64,000 bases of DNA from Pseudomonas putida NBRC 14164. GTDB taxonomy: Bacteria; Pseudomonadota; Gammaproteobacteria; Pseudomonadales; Pseudomonadaceae. Shown here piece after piece: positions 1 through 7,566 of this stretch; position 1 is the first letter of the stretch, and every line of letters starts with the position of its first letter. A program made the translations under genes and the position numbers. The DNA lies in contig NC_021505.1 in NCBI RefSeq assembly GCF_000412675.1, positions 4,768,501 through 4,832,500 of the forward strand, read 5' to 3'. The notes beneath the pieces are model-generated. The model had not been told where the DNA came from. It saw only the letters and a program-made list of their open reading frames with translations, and made no database searches.

Positions 1-1035
1 ACGCAGTACATGGCCACCGGCGGCGACCACCCAGTCACCGGCGGCGAGGCCTTCGAGCACTGGCACACTGTCGCTGCCATAAGCCCCCAGACGCACCTCG
101 GCCCGCTCCAGGCGGCTGTCCTTGTTGACGCGCCACACATAGGCCTGGCCGTTTTCCGCTGTAACCGCTGACAGCGGCACTGCCAACGGGATCAGCCCAT
201 CATGGGCGATGAACACCCGGGCACTCTGGCCCAGCTCCGCCGGCGTGGCGGCCGAAGTAAAGGCGATGCGCGCAGCAAAGGTGCGCGAGCGGGGGTCGGC
301 GGCCGGTGACAGCTCGCGGATACGCCCCTGAAAGCGCGCTTGCGGGTGTGACCACAGCTCCACACTGACCGGTTGCCCCACGGCAAAGCGGGCGAACTGC
401 TGCTCCGGCAGGCCGATCACCACTTCGCGCTCGCCATCGGCGGCCAGGGTGAACACGGTTTGCCCGGCGGCAACCACCTGGCCCACTTCTACCTGACGCT
501 TGGCAACCACCCCGGCCTGCGGCGCGCGCAGCACGGCATATTCGGCCTGGTTGCCAGCCACGTCGAACTCGGCCTTGGCCTGTTTCAGCCGGGCAAGGCC
601 GGCGCGGTACAAATTCTCGGCATTGTCGAACTGGGAATGGCTGACCATCTGCCGGTCCAGCAGCTTCTGGTAGCGGTCACGCTCGGCGCGCACCAGCGCC
701 AGGTTGGCCTCGGCAGCCGCCATCTGGGCGCGGTTGGCTTCCAGTTGCAGGCGCACGTCCTGCGGGTCCAGCTCAGCCAGCGGCTGGTCGGCCTTGACTC
801 GCTGCCCCTCCTCAACCAGACGCTTGGTGACCTTGCCGCCAATGCGGAAGGCCAGGTCCGGCTCGAAGCGCGCACGTACTTCGCCGGGGTAGCTGTCGGC
901 AGCCGCTTCGGCCGGCTGCGGCTGCACCACCAGCGCCGGGCGCGGCGCGGCAGGCGGGGTGGCTTCCTGACCGCATGCCGTCAGTAGCAACGCGGCAACG
1001 GCGGGCAAGGCGATGGACAAGGCATGGCGCAACAT
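1..1035 (-). CDS. RND efflux periplasmic adaptor lipoprotein (HlyD/MexJ-like), 3' end beyond the window
   Basis: This is the periplasmic adaptor of a tripartite RND drug or solvent efflux pump, linking the inner-membrane RND transporter to an outer-membrane channel. The first 345 residues are present and the C-terminus is cut off by the window edge. The N-terminus is a signal peptide ending in a lipobox (LLTAC), so Cys21 is probably lipidated. A biotinyl-lipoyl-like half motif follows (FRIGGKV, then LAELDPQDVR), then a coiled-coil hairpin rich in Ala, Glu and Arg (about residues 85-150), the second lipoyl half (VLRAPQAGVVAKRQVEVGQ) and beta-barrel segments. The ATG is preceded by AAAGGA at good spacing. 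A TetR gene is divergent upstream, the usual arrangement for a local pump repressor. In P. aeruginosa the mexJ-mexL pair lies near rsmJ and tsaB, as here, but orthology is only inferred. Confidence 0.88.
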   Translation of the reverse strand, partial: MLRHALSIALPAVAALLLTACGQEATPPAAPRPALVVQPQPAEAAADSYPGEVRARFEPDLAFRIGGKVTKRLVEEGQRVKADQPLAELDPQDVRLQLEANRAQMAAAEANLALVRAERDRYQKLLDRQMVSHSQFDNAENLYRAGLARLKQAKAEFDVAGNQAEYAVLRAPQAGVVAKRQVEVGQVVAAGQTVFTLAADGEREVVIGLPEQQFARFAVGQPVSVELWSHPQARFQGRIRELSPAADPRSRTFAARIAFTSAATPAELGQSARVFIAHDGLIPLAVPLSAVTAENGQAYVWRVNKDSRLERAEVRLGAYGSDSVPVLEGLAAGDWVVAAGGHVLR

Positions 1036-1068
1036 GATGAATCCTTTCGCGGAGGGCACTTCGAATAT

Positions 1069-1087
1069 TTGTACTGGCGAGTATATT
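1069..1087. promoter_or_regulatory. Candidate operator/promoter of the efflux adaptor gene
   Basis: An imperfect inverted repeat is centred on TACT-GGCG-AGTA. On the minus strand the same bases read TATACT, a good -10 hexamer, about 45 bp before the adaptor ATG. I see no convincing -35. A TetR dimer bound here would block transcription. This is inferred from position and symmetry only. Confidence 0.35.
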
Positions 1088-1163
1088 AAGTCAGGTTAGC
1101 GATGCCGGGAAGGGTTTGCGGTGGTTTTTCCAGGGGTACGGCTGAAGTCTTTTTGGCGCCTTG

Positions 1164-1189
1164 GAGATCGAGCGCCGCCCGCACGGCGC
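1164..1189. repeat. Dispersed GC-rich repeat, copy 1
   Basis: The sequence begins GAGATCGAGCGCCGCCCGC and matches 36806-36831 at 25 of 26 positions. The second copy extends into a perfect 12-bp stem. It is not related to the REP core, so it is probably a separate short repeat family. Confidence 0.6.
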
Positions 1190-1290
1190 ATCCGCCATAC
1201 GTGTGGCAGATTGGTGGGGTGCCAAGCAGTCCTGAGGCCAGGGCTGCGCGGGTGGTCATGAAACAGTGATCGCAAGCGCAGCGCGTACAT

Positions 1291-1390
1291 TGTGGGAGCG
1301 GGTTCACCCGCGAACACCGGCGAAGCCGGTGCCATGCACCGCGTCGTATTCTTCGCGGGTAAATCGGACCGCCGCACCGCCGCTCCCACA
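1291..1390. repeat. REP pair, diverged
   Basis: The left unit (GTGGGAGCGGGTTCACCCG) is intact. The right unit starts with TTCGCGGGTAA and ends with GCTCCCAC but carries extra GC-rich sequence in its stem. Between them lies a small ACCGGCG/CGCCGGT-type hairpin. The GTGGGAGC ends face outward. Confidence 0.7.
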
Positions 1391-1582
1391 GGGATTTGCG
1401 TCGGTGTCGAGGATAGCGCTATATCTGTGGTGTTCGGTTTGTCGGGGGTGGTGTCGACACCTCGCTGACGCCTGAGCGACGGCATCACTGGCGGACAACT
1501 GTCCGCTGGCAGACAGCAGGCAATGTGACCTGGTTTTAGCCGGATCGCGCCCGACCCGTTAAGATGGTGATCCTTAAACCAG

Positions 1583-2224
1583 ATGCAGACCACAATGCCC
1601 AACGACGCACCCATCGGCCCAGGCCGGCCAAAGGACCTGGTCAAGCGCGAGGCGATTCTCGAAGCAGCCAAGGCCCTGTTCCTCAGCCTTGGTTACGCCA
1701 ACACCAGCATGGATGCGGTCGCTGCGGCGGCAGGTGTTTCAAAACTTACCGTGTACAGCCACTTCACCGACAAGCAGACCCTGTTCTGCTCAGCGGTCAT
1801 GGCCACCTGCCAGATCCAGCTACCTGACCTGCTGTTCGAGTATCCCGAGGGGGCACCGGTGGAGGAGGTATTGTTGACCATTGCCCGTGGCTTCCAGGCA
1901 CTGATCAGCAGCGACGAAGCGGTCAAGCTCAGCCGCCTGATCATGGCCCAGGGGAGCCTGGACCCAAGCTTTGGCGAGTACTTCTACGAAGCCGGCCCCA
2001 AGCGCGTGCTGGCAGGGATGGAAGCGCTGCTGCGCGGGGCCAATGAACGCGGGCTGCTGCGTATCGACAACCCGCTGCGTGCGGCGGAGCACTTCTTCTG
2101 CCTGGTCAAGGGGGCACCGGATTATCGCTTGCTGCTGGGGTGCGCGGGGCCGCTCCAGGGCGAAGAGGCCGAGGCACATGTGCGCGAGGTGGTGAGGGTG
2201 TTCTTGCGGGCGTTCAAACCCTGA
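1583..2224 (+). CDS. TetR-family transcriptional repressor, probably of the divergent efflux operon
   Basis: This is a 213-residue DNA-binding repressor. The N-terminal helix-turn-helix is typical of TetR (KREAILEAAKALFLSLGY, then AGVSKLTVYSHF). The C-terminal helical domain resembles the AefR/TetR_C_7 type and would bind a drug or solvent ligand. It is divergent from the efflux adaptor gene with a 547-bp gap, so local control of that pump is the simplest role. An alternative ATG at 1595 (MPNDAPIGPGRPKD) looks more like family starts. Neither start has a strong ribosome binding site, so the N-terminus is uncertain by four residues. Confidence 0.85.
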   Translation: MQTTMPNDAPIGPGRPKDLVKREAILEAAKALFLSLGYANTSMDAVAAAAGVSKLTVYSHFTDKQTLFCSAVMATCQIQLPDLLFEYPEGAPVEEVLLTIARGFQALISSDEAVKLSRLIMAQGSLDPSFGEYFYEAGPKRVLAGMEALLRGANERGLLRIDNPLRAAEHFFCLVKGAPDYRLLLGCAGPLQGEEAEAHVREVVRVFLRAFKP

Positions 2225-2240
2225 TATCTGGATGCCTGTG

Positions 2241-2334
2241 CGGCCTCTTCGCGGGTAAACCCGCTCCCACTGGTACTGCACAGGATTCAACGCCAAGTCG
2301 ATCCTGTGGGAGCGGGTTTACCCGCGAAGAGGCC
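2241..2334. repeat. REP pair between convergent tetR and rsmJ
   Basis: Two identical REP units face each other, with stem allele GGGTAAACCC and GGCCTCTTCGC ends outward. They are separated by about 35 bp. They fill the gap between convergent genes, where they could act as a bidirectional transcription or decay barrier. Confidence 0.85.
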
Positions 2335-2353
2335 AGCACAGATATAACGAAAT

Positions 2354-3130
2354 TCAGGCCTTCAAGGCTCTCTTCGGGTAAATGTCATACCGGCTCGACT
2401 TGCCTTCCAGGCTATGGCTCGGCTTCGGCCCGTCGATGATCGGCGCCTTGCGCGGGCGCTTCACCACCACCCGGTGGCTGGCCAGCGCCAGGGCTGCTTC
2501 GAGCAGGGCCGGGGCATCCAGGTCGTCACCCACCAAGGGCCGGAACACGCGCATTTCCTTTTTCACCAGGGCGCTCTTGTCGCGGTGCGGGAACATGGGG
2601 TCGAGGTAGATGACTTGCGGCGCCTCCCCTTCCCAGGCGCGCATACGCTCGATGGCGTTGCCGGTCAGCAGGCGCATGCGCCCGACAATCGGGCCCACCT
2701 CGTCATCCGAGCGCGCCCGCGCCAGGCCATCTTCCAGCAGCGCGGCAATCAGCGGCTGGCGCTCGATCAGGGTCATCTGGCAGCCCAGGCTGGCCAGCAC
2801 GAACGCATCTTTGCCAAGGCCTGCCGTGGCATCCAGCACTTGTGGCCGCACGCCTTGGGCAATGCCCACGGCCTTGGCAATCATCTGCCCGTTGCCACCA
2901 CCAAACTGGCGCCGGTGCGCGGCCTGGCCTTCGACAAAGTCCACCCGCACCGGCCCTGGTGCCTGCGGCCCAAGCTGCTGGATCTGCAAACCCTCGGCGC
3001 CCACCTGCACGGCGAAGCCGGCGCTCTCGTCCTGTAGCGGCAGGCTTAGGCGTTCAGCCCACACCTTGGCCTGCTCCGCATACTCAGCCGACATCGCCTC
3101 GACCCTGATACCCGTGCCTTGCTCTTCCAT
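2354..3130 (-). CDS. rsmJ: 16S rRNA (guanine(1516)-N(2))-methyltransferase RsmJ
   Basis: RsmJ methylates N2 of G1516 in 16S rRNA using S-adenosylmethionine. The 258-residue protein has a Rossmann methyltransferase core with motif I (VLDATAGLGKDAFVLASLG), an acidic ribose-binding position (TLIERQP) and the catalytic signature YLDPMFP. A C-terminal lysine/arginine-rich stretch (VVKRPRKAP) is typical of the family. The reading frame can extend to a GTG at 3139, but the ATG at 3130 sits six bases after AGGTG and is the better start. It is convergent with the TetR gene across a REP pair. Confidence 0.93.
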   Translation of the reverse strand: MEEQGTGIRVEAMSAEYAEQAKVWAERLSLPLQDESAGFAVQVGAEGLQIQQLGPQAPGPVRVDFVEGQAAHRRQFGGGNGQMIAKAVGIAQGVRPQVLDATAGLGKDAFVLASLGCQMTLIERQPLIAALLEDGLARARSDDEVGPIVGRMRLLTGNAIERMRAWEGEAPQVIYLDPMFPHRDKSALVKKEMRVFRPLVGDDLDAPALLEAALALASHRVVVKRPRKAPIIDGPKPSHSLEGKSSRYDIYPKRALKA

Positions 3131-3233
3131 CGTCCACACCTAAAAAATCAAACCAAGCCTTAATGAATCAGCAGCCACGGCCGATACAGGCAATATCCCG
3201 CTATTCTGCCAGAGCACAACGCGCGCGACTGCC

Positions 3234-3854
3234 ATGTCAGATACTCTTCCTATCGGCTTGACCTATTTGTCGCCTGTCGGCAACTACAGTCAGCACAACA
3301 CCCAGGCACTCGGGGGCGTCAGCCACCTGTGGCAGGATTTCTTTGCCCGGGCCATGGCCGAGCAGCAGGAAGAGCCCGTAGACAGCGTCAGCCAGTCGTT
3401 CGTGCAGTACGACCACGACAGCGGCGAACCCATCGGCGGCGCCCGTGCGCTGGCCCTGATCGACGCCCAACGCGCCTGCCCGGTGCTGGACACCGAGGTA
3501 ACACCGCCCGAGCCGCTGTTCTTGCCCAAGGCAGAGCTTGAAGCCAGCCTGCTGCCGCCTGCGCCTGAGCCGTTCAGTGCCATGGAACTGATTGAACAGC
3601 AGCGCCAGCTCGACACCAGCAACAGCTGGATGCGCCCGGTGGTGATGAGCCAGGGCCATCCGATTGCCGAGCCCGGCCCGGGCCCCGCCCCGCGGTCGTT
3701 GTTCCTGCCCATTGCCGAGTTCGAGACCAACCTGCTGGACCCGGCACCCGAACCGTTCGACGAGGCCACCCTGGCCAAACAGCAAAACGACCTGGAGTTC
3801 GACATCCACTGGGCGCGCCCGGTGGTGCTGAACAACGTGCGCGTTCACGCCTGA
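3234..3854 (+). CDS. Unknown protein with two copies of a 45-residue repeat
   Basis: I do not recognise this 206-residue protein. It has no signal peptide or membrane segment and is acidic and proline-rich. Residues 93-137 and 154-198 are clear repeats, identical at about 24 of 45 positions. Shared elements are LFLP.AE.E..LL, PAPEPF, QQ..L and W.RPVV. The N-terminal third (a HLWQDFFARAMAEQQEE stretch) is different and predicted helical. The gene is divergent from rsmJ and convergent with the extensin-like gene, with only two bases between their stop codons. Codon use matches the neighbours. There is no strong ribosome binding site before the ATG. Confidence 0.8.
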   Translation: MSDTLPIGLTYLSPVGNYSQHNTQALGGVSHLWQDFFARAMAEQQEEPVDSVSQSFVQYDHDSGEPIGGARALALIDAQRACPVLDTEVTPPEPLFLPKAELEASLLPPAPEPFSAMELIEQQRQLDTSNSWMRPVVMSQGHPIAEPGPGPAPRSLFLPIAEFETNLLDPAPEPFDEATLAKQQNDLEFDIHWARPVVLNNVRVHA

Positions 3855-3856
3855 AG

Positions 3857-4546
3857 CTAACGGCAGATCTGCCAGCGCCCCATGTCCAGGTGGAAGTGAT
3901 TGTGGTGCGCGGCGTTGTAATCCGGCCCCAGTACCGTGCTGAAGCTCTCGCAAGCCGCCTGCTGCACCTGCCGCAAGAACTCTGCCTTCTGCCCGCCCGC
4001 CTGCCAGTCACGCGCCAGCACGATGCGCCGGCCGTCCTGCAGGCGAAAACCGCTGATGTCCAACGCATTGGCGGTAGCGTGCTGGCTCAAGCGGCCCTGC
4101 TTGCGGTGGTAGACATTGCGACAGGCGAAGCTGCCCAGGTGATCGACCTGGGTCACCGGTTGGCCCAGCACCCGCTGCGCCACCGGCTGCAAGCCATGGT
4201 TCTCGAACAGCGCGTAGGCCACCGCCAGCGGGCAACTGGCCAGGAAGCTGCTGCTGAGCCGCGCCTGCCCGCCCTCGATGCGCCACACGTTCTGCAACGG
4301 GCAGTTGGCCGCAGCCGGGCTGTCGGCTTGCGCCCGGTAGCGCAGCTGGCTGGTTTCCAGTGCCTGCCGGCACAAGGCCGGGTCATCGCGCAGGCGTGAA
4401 AGCTTGTACGGCGTCAGCAGGTTGGGCGGCTGACGCACATCCAGCGGCGCCCAGGGGTTCCACACGGCAGGCAGGCGCCAGCCGAAGTGCCAGGCCAGGC
4501 CGGCCAGCACCAACAGGCCGGCCAGCAGCGCCAGCATTGCCCGCAT
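3857..4546 (-). CDS. Extensin-like family protein with a LAS-type metallopeptidase signature
   Basis: This 229-residue protein has one N-terminal membrane segment (about residues 4-20) that could be an anchor or an uncleaved signal, so the rest lies in the periplasm. The C-terminal half belongs to the family named extensin-like in bacteria. It contains QHATANALD (His156, Asp163) and HNHFHLD (His217, His219). H-x6-D followed by H-x-H is the zinc-binding pattern of LAS peptidases such as MepA and VanY, which cut peptidoglycan peptides. Several cysteines may form disulfides. It is the last gene of a minus-strand operon, and its ATG shares one base with the stop codon of the upstream gene (TGATG). 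Peptidase activity is inferred. Confidence 0.82.
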   Translation of the reverse strand: MRAMLALLAGLLVLAGLAWHFGWRLPAVWNPWAPLDVRQPPNLLTPYKLSRLRDDPALCRQALETSQLRYRAQADSPAAANCPLQNVWRIEGGQARLSSSFLASCPLAVAYALFENHGLQPVAQRVLGQPVTQVDHLGSFACRNVYHRKQGRLSQHATANALDISGFRLQDGRRIVLARDWQAGGQKAEFLRQVQQAACESFSTVLGPDYNAAHHNHFHLDMGRWQICR

Positions 4547-5376
4547 CAGCGGCGGAACAGGTCGTTGAGCTGGGCAAACGGCAGTGCCTGCTCACCGTAG
4601 CCGAACGTACCCTCGTTGCGAATCTCCAACGCAGCACGGTGGAAGGCCCCCAGCGCGGCACGGGCCAGCGACGAGCCGACGCTGATGCGGCGCACGCCCA
4701 GGTCCTGCAACTGGTTCACGCTCAGTGGCACACCCGCCATGCCCATCAATACATTCACCGGCCGCGGGGCGACCGCCTGCACCACCGCACGTACTTCCTC
4801 GACGGTGCGCAGCCCGGGGGCATAGAGCACATCGGCGCCGGCCTCGGCATAGGCTTGCAGGCGCAGGATGGTGTCGTCGAGGTCCATGCGGCCATGCAGC
4901 AGGTTTTCTGCCCGGGCGCACAACGTAAACGGGAACGGCAGGCTACGCGCAGCCTGCACGGCGGCGCGCACGCGCTCCACGGCCAGCCCGAGGTCATAGA
5001 TGGGCGCATCACTGCGGCCACTGGCATCCTCGATGGAGCCACCTACCAGGCCGATTTCGGCAGCACGCAAGATGGTCTGGGCACAATCTTCAGGCATGTC
5101 GCCGAAACCGTTCTCAAGGTCCGCGGCCACCGGCAACGCAGTGGCGTCGACGATCTCGCCGGCATTGTCCAGGGTATCGTCCAGGCTCAAGGCGCCTTCG
5201 GCGTCTGGCCGGCCCAGGCTGAACGCCAGGCCAGCACTGGTAGTGGCCAGCGCCTCGAAACCCAGGCTGGCAAGCAGCTTGGCGGAGCCGGCGTCCCACG
5301 GGTTGGGGATGACGAACGCGCCTTCGCGCTCGTGTAAAGCCTTGAAGGCTTCGGCTCGCAGGGTTTGCACATCCAT
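4546..5376 (-). CDS. Isocitrate lyase/phosphoenolpyruvate mutase family protein
   Basis: This is a 276-residue TIM-barrel enzyme of the PEP mutase/isocitrate lyase superfamily, whose members make or break C-C or C-P bonds in oxo-acids. Recognisable segments are FVIPNPWDAGSAKLLASLGF, the metal-site region ADLENGFG, the GSIEDASG strand and LCARAENLLHG. It lacks the KKCGH motif of true isocitrate lyase. The substrate is not known; relatives include methylisocitrate lyase-like and oxaloacetate-processing enzymes. The start is well supported by GGAGGT seven bases before the ATG. It lies 28 bp after the DUF72 gene and is translationally coupled to the extensin-like gene. Confidence 0.85.
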   Translation of the reverse strand: MDVQTLRAEAFKALHEREGAFVIPNPWDAGSAKLLASLGFEALATTSAGLAFSLGRPDAEGALSLDDTLDNAGEIVDATALPVAADLENGFGDMPEDCAQTILRAAEIGLVGGSIEDASGRSDAPIYDLGLAVERVRAAVQAARSLPFPFTLCARAENLLHGRMDLDDTILRLQAYAEAGADVLYAPGLRTVEEVRAVVQAVAPRPVNVLMGMAGVPLSVNQLQDLGVRRISVGSSLARAALGAFHRAALEIRNEGTFGYGEQALPFAQLNDLFRR

Positions 5377-5404
5377 GGTTCAACCTCCGGCAGTCAGGGA
5401 AAGG

Positions 5405-6274
5405 TCAGAGTAAGCCCAGTTGTTCGACCTCGGGCGCGCGCGGCAATTCCGGCAAAGGTGCAAGACCTGGCAGGCGTGCCATCAGGCGTTGATGGAAATG
5501 CCGGGCCAACGCCGCAGCCAGGCGATTGTCCGAAGTGTGCAGGAAGATATAGGGGTTGCGGCCTTCCTCGATCCAATCGGCGATTTTTTCTACCCAAGGG
5601 CTGAGGAAGGTGTGATTGGCCTCCAGCTCCGGATGGCCGATGAAGCGCACCTGTGGGTGCTGGCTGAAGGCCGCAGGGCGTGGTGGTACCTTGGGCTTCT
5701 TCGACTGCGCATGCAGCACGGCAGGGTCGCGCGAGGTGCAGCTGAACAACGCCCGCGGGTCCAGGCAGATGCGCTCCACGCCGCGTTCGTGCAGCAGGCG
5801 GTTGAGCAGGCGTTCTTCTTCACCCTTGGCGAAGAAGGCCTGGTTACGCACTTCCACGGCCACCGGCAGGCCGATCTCGTCGAGGAAGTGGCAAAGCTCG
5901 CCCAGGCGCGCCGGGCCGAACTTGGCCGGCAACTGCAGCCAGTACGGCGAAACGCGCTTGCCCAGCGGGGCCATCAGCCGTGTGAAGTCGAAGGCAGGCT
6001 CCAGTTGATCACGCAGGTCACCCTCGTGGCTGATGTCCCGGGGAAACTTGGCGGTGAAACGGAAGTGCCCGGGCATCACCTGCGCCCAGCGGGCAATGGT
6101 GCCGGGAGCGGGGCGTGCATAGAAGGTGGTATTGCCCTCGACGGCGTTGAACACCTGGCTGTAGAGGCCAAGCATTTCGTTACTGGTGGCGTCGGCGGGA
6201 TAGAGGTAGTCGCGCCAGGCGTTTTCGCTCCAGGACGGGCAACCGAGAAAATAAGGCAGTGGTGGTGGACTCAT
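5405..6274 (-). CDS. DUF72 (YecE-like) TIM-barrel protein
   Basis: This 289-residue soluble protein of the DUF72/YecE family has an unknown reaction. Family landmarks are the N-terminal FLGCPSWSENAWRDYLYP, the NAVEGNTTFYARP strand, FRFTAKFPRDISH and VAVEVRNQAFF. The C-terminal IFLHTSDNRLAAALARHFHQ is also typical. Conserved Glu, Lys and Arg residues at strand ends suggest an active site. The start lies three bases after the stop of the small upstream gene, so the two are probably co-transcribed with the downstream PEP mutase-family and extensin-like genes. Confidence 0.88.
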   Translation of the reverse strand: MSPPPLPYFLGCPSWSENAWRDYLYPADATSNEMLGLYSQVFNAVEGNTTFYARPAPGTIARWAQVMPGHFRFTAKFPRDISHEGDLRDQLEPAFDFTRLMAPLGKRVSPYWLQLPAKFGPARLGELCHFLDEIGLPVAVEVRNQAFFAKGEEERLLNRLLHERGVERICLDPRALFSCTSRDPAVLHAQSKKPKVPPRPAAFSQHPQVRFIGHPELEANHTFLSPWVEKIADWIEEGRNPYIFLHTSDNRLAAALARHFHQRLMARLPGLAPLPELPRAPEVEQLGLL

Positions 6275-6277
6275 CCA

Positions 6278-6568
6278 CTAAATGTACAGGTCGAGCCCCA
6301 GTACTTCCATGTCCCAGTCGGTGAAACCGGCGGTGCTCAGGTAGCTGGCCAAGGCAGTGGCGGTGCGCCGGTCACGGGCGCGGGGGAAGACCATGTCCTG
6401 CTGGCGGGCTGGCAGGCCACCGCTGCGGCGGCGGGCGGTGGCCTCCACGGGGGCGCCCTGGCTGTCTTCAATCAGCTCGGCATCATCGATGGCCTCGTCA
6501 CGCGCCGGTGCCTTGCGCGGGGTGCGCTTGACCGGGTAGGACTGCGAAGAGAAACCGTCGATACGCAT
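6278..6568 (-). CDS. Small conserved Pseudomonas protein of unknown function
   Basis: This 96-residue protein starts at an ATG (MRIDGFSSQSYPVKR). The frame can extend ten codons to a TTG at 6598, but that gives no family-like start. The N-terminal half is charged and disordered in character. The C-terminal part (TATALASYLSTAGFTDWDMEVLG) is more ordered. It heads the operon running down to 3857 and ends three bases before the DUF72 gene. I see no signal peptide or metal motif, and no clear ribosome binding site. Confidence 0.68.
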   Translation of the reverse strand: MRIDGFSSQSYPVKRTPRKAPARDEAIDDAELIEDSQGAPVEATARRRSGGLPARQQDMVFPRARDRRTATALASYLSTAGFTDWDMEVLGLDLYI

Positions 6569-6699
6569 GGCATGAGCACTCAGGACCAATGATGGCAATT
6601 TAGCAGCATCAGGGTTCCGTCGCTAATGCTTGACTGATAACTGGACCACAGATCGCGCAAAAGGTTTTAGAGTGATCGGCGATAACCGACGAACAGCAC

Positions 6700-7374
6700 T
6701 CAGTGCTTCTTGGGCGTAGCTACATTATCGCGCAGATATACCGGTTGCGCCTGCTCGGCAACGATTGCCTCATCACGAGCCCAGGCGAAGGTAGCCAGGC
6801 TGAGAATGTCCAGCGCATTGGGCAAGGCGCCAGGGTTGCTGGCCGCCACCTGTACCGCCAGGCGCTCGGCATAGCCCCATCCGGTACCGGCACCGAACCA
6901 CTCGCCACTGCTGCCCGCCGGCAGCGCTACCTGTTCGGGCGGCAACACCGCCTCGCGGCCGACCAGGCGCATTTCGCCGGCCGTGGCCTGGTAGCAGCCC
7001 CAGTACACTTCATCCATGCGCGCATCGATGGCAGCCGCCACCTGCTGCACGCCCTGCTCGCGCAAGGCACCCTGGGCCAGCGCGGCCAGGTTGGACACCG
7101 GCAGCACCGGGCGCTCCAGCGCGAAGGCCAGGCCCTGGACCACACCAATGGCAATGCGCACGCCGGTGAAAGCGCCCGGGCCACGGCCAAAGGCGATGGC
7201 ATCCAGTGCATTCAGCGCAACGCCGGATTCGGCCAGCAACTGCTTGATCATCGGCAGCAGCTTCTGCGCGTGCTGACGCGGGATCACCTCGTAATGGCTG
7301 GTTACCTTGCCGTCATGCAGCAGCGCGACGGAACAGGCTTCGGTGGCGGTATCCAGGGCCAGCAGGGTGGTCAT
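6700..7374 (-). CDS. tsaB: tRNA threonylcarbamoyladenosine biosynthesis protein TsaB
   Basis: TsaB is the TsaD partner in forming threonylcarbamoyl-adenosine at position 37 of ANN-decoding tRNAs. The 224-residue protein has the ASKHA-fold start LLALDTATEACSVALLHDG and the family signature GRGPGAFTGVRIAIGVVQG. The frame extends 50 codons upstream into intergenic sequence, but the family start is MTTLLALDT at 7374. The ribosome binding site is weak. It is followed by no same-strand gene within 130 bp. Confidence 0.93.
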   Translation of the reverse strand: MTTLLALDTATEACSVALLHDGKVTSHYEVIPRQHAQKLLPMIKQLLAESGVALNALDAIAFGRGPGAFTGVRIAIGVVQGLAFALERPVLPVSNLAALAQGALREQGVQQVAAAIDARMDEVYWGCYQATAGEMRLVGREAVLPPEQVALPAGSSGEWFGAGTGWGYAERLAVQVAASNPGALPNALDILSLATFAWARDEAIVAEQAQPVYLRDNVATPKKH

Positions 7375-7466
7375 CGAACGGGTATCCAGGTGCGAATGAA
7401 AAGAGCGGCAGTATAGAGCAGCAGCGGCGTTGTGTCCCGAAGGGGCGCAGTGCGGCCTTTGAAGGT

Positions 7467-7499
7467 GGCCTGGCGCGGTCCCTGTAGGAGCGCCAGGCC
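7467..7499. repeat. Hairpin between adk and tsaB, second of two
   Basis: GGCCTGGCGC and GCGCCAGGCC form a perfect 10-bp stem with a 13-base loop that contains TGTAGGAG, a REP-like piece. On the minus strand it follows the adk palindrome, so transcripts leaving adk meet two hairpins in a row. Confidence 0.55.
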
Positions 7500-7518
7500 G
7501 TGGATCGCAGGCCGGAAA

Positions 7519-7548
7519 CGACAACGGCCCGCTAGCGGGCCGTTGTCG
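7519..7548 (-). terminator. Perfect 30-bp palindrome downstream of adk, probable terminator
   Basis: CGACAACGGCCCGC and its complement form an uninterrupted palindrome ending 18 bp after the adk stop codon. On the minus strand it is followed by GTTTCC, a short U-rich tail. The stem is strong but the tail is poor, so termination may need help or the element may protect the mRNA end. Confidence 0.65.
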
Positions 7549-7566
7549 GGGGGCGTCAGGCGCTGA

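Larger units (their letters stand above)
1036..1582. other. Divergent intergenic region between the efflux adaptor and tetR genes (547 bp)
   Basis: No credible gene lies here. From left to right it holds the ribosome binding site and probable promoter/operator of the adaptor gene, a GC-rich dispersed repeat at 1164-1189 that recurs near 36806, a diverged REP pair at 1291-1390, and the upstream region of the TetR gene. Short reading frames in this stretch lack family features and overlap the repeats. Confidence 0.7.
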
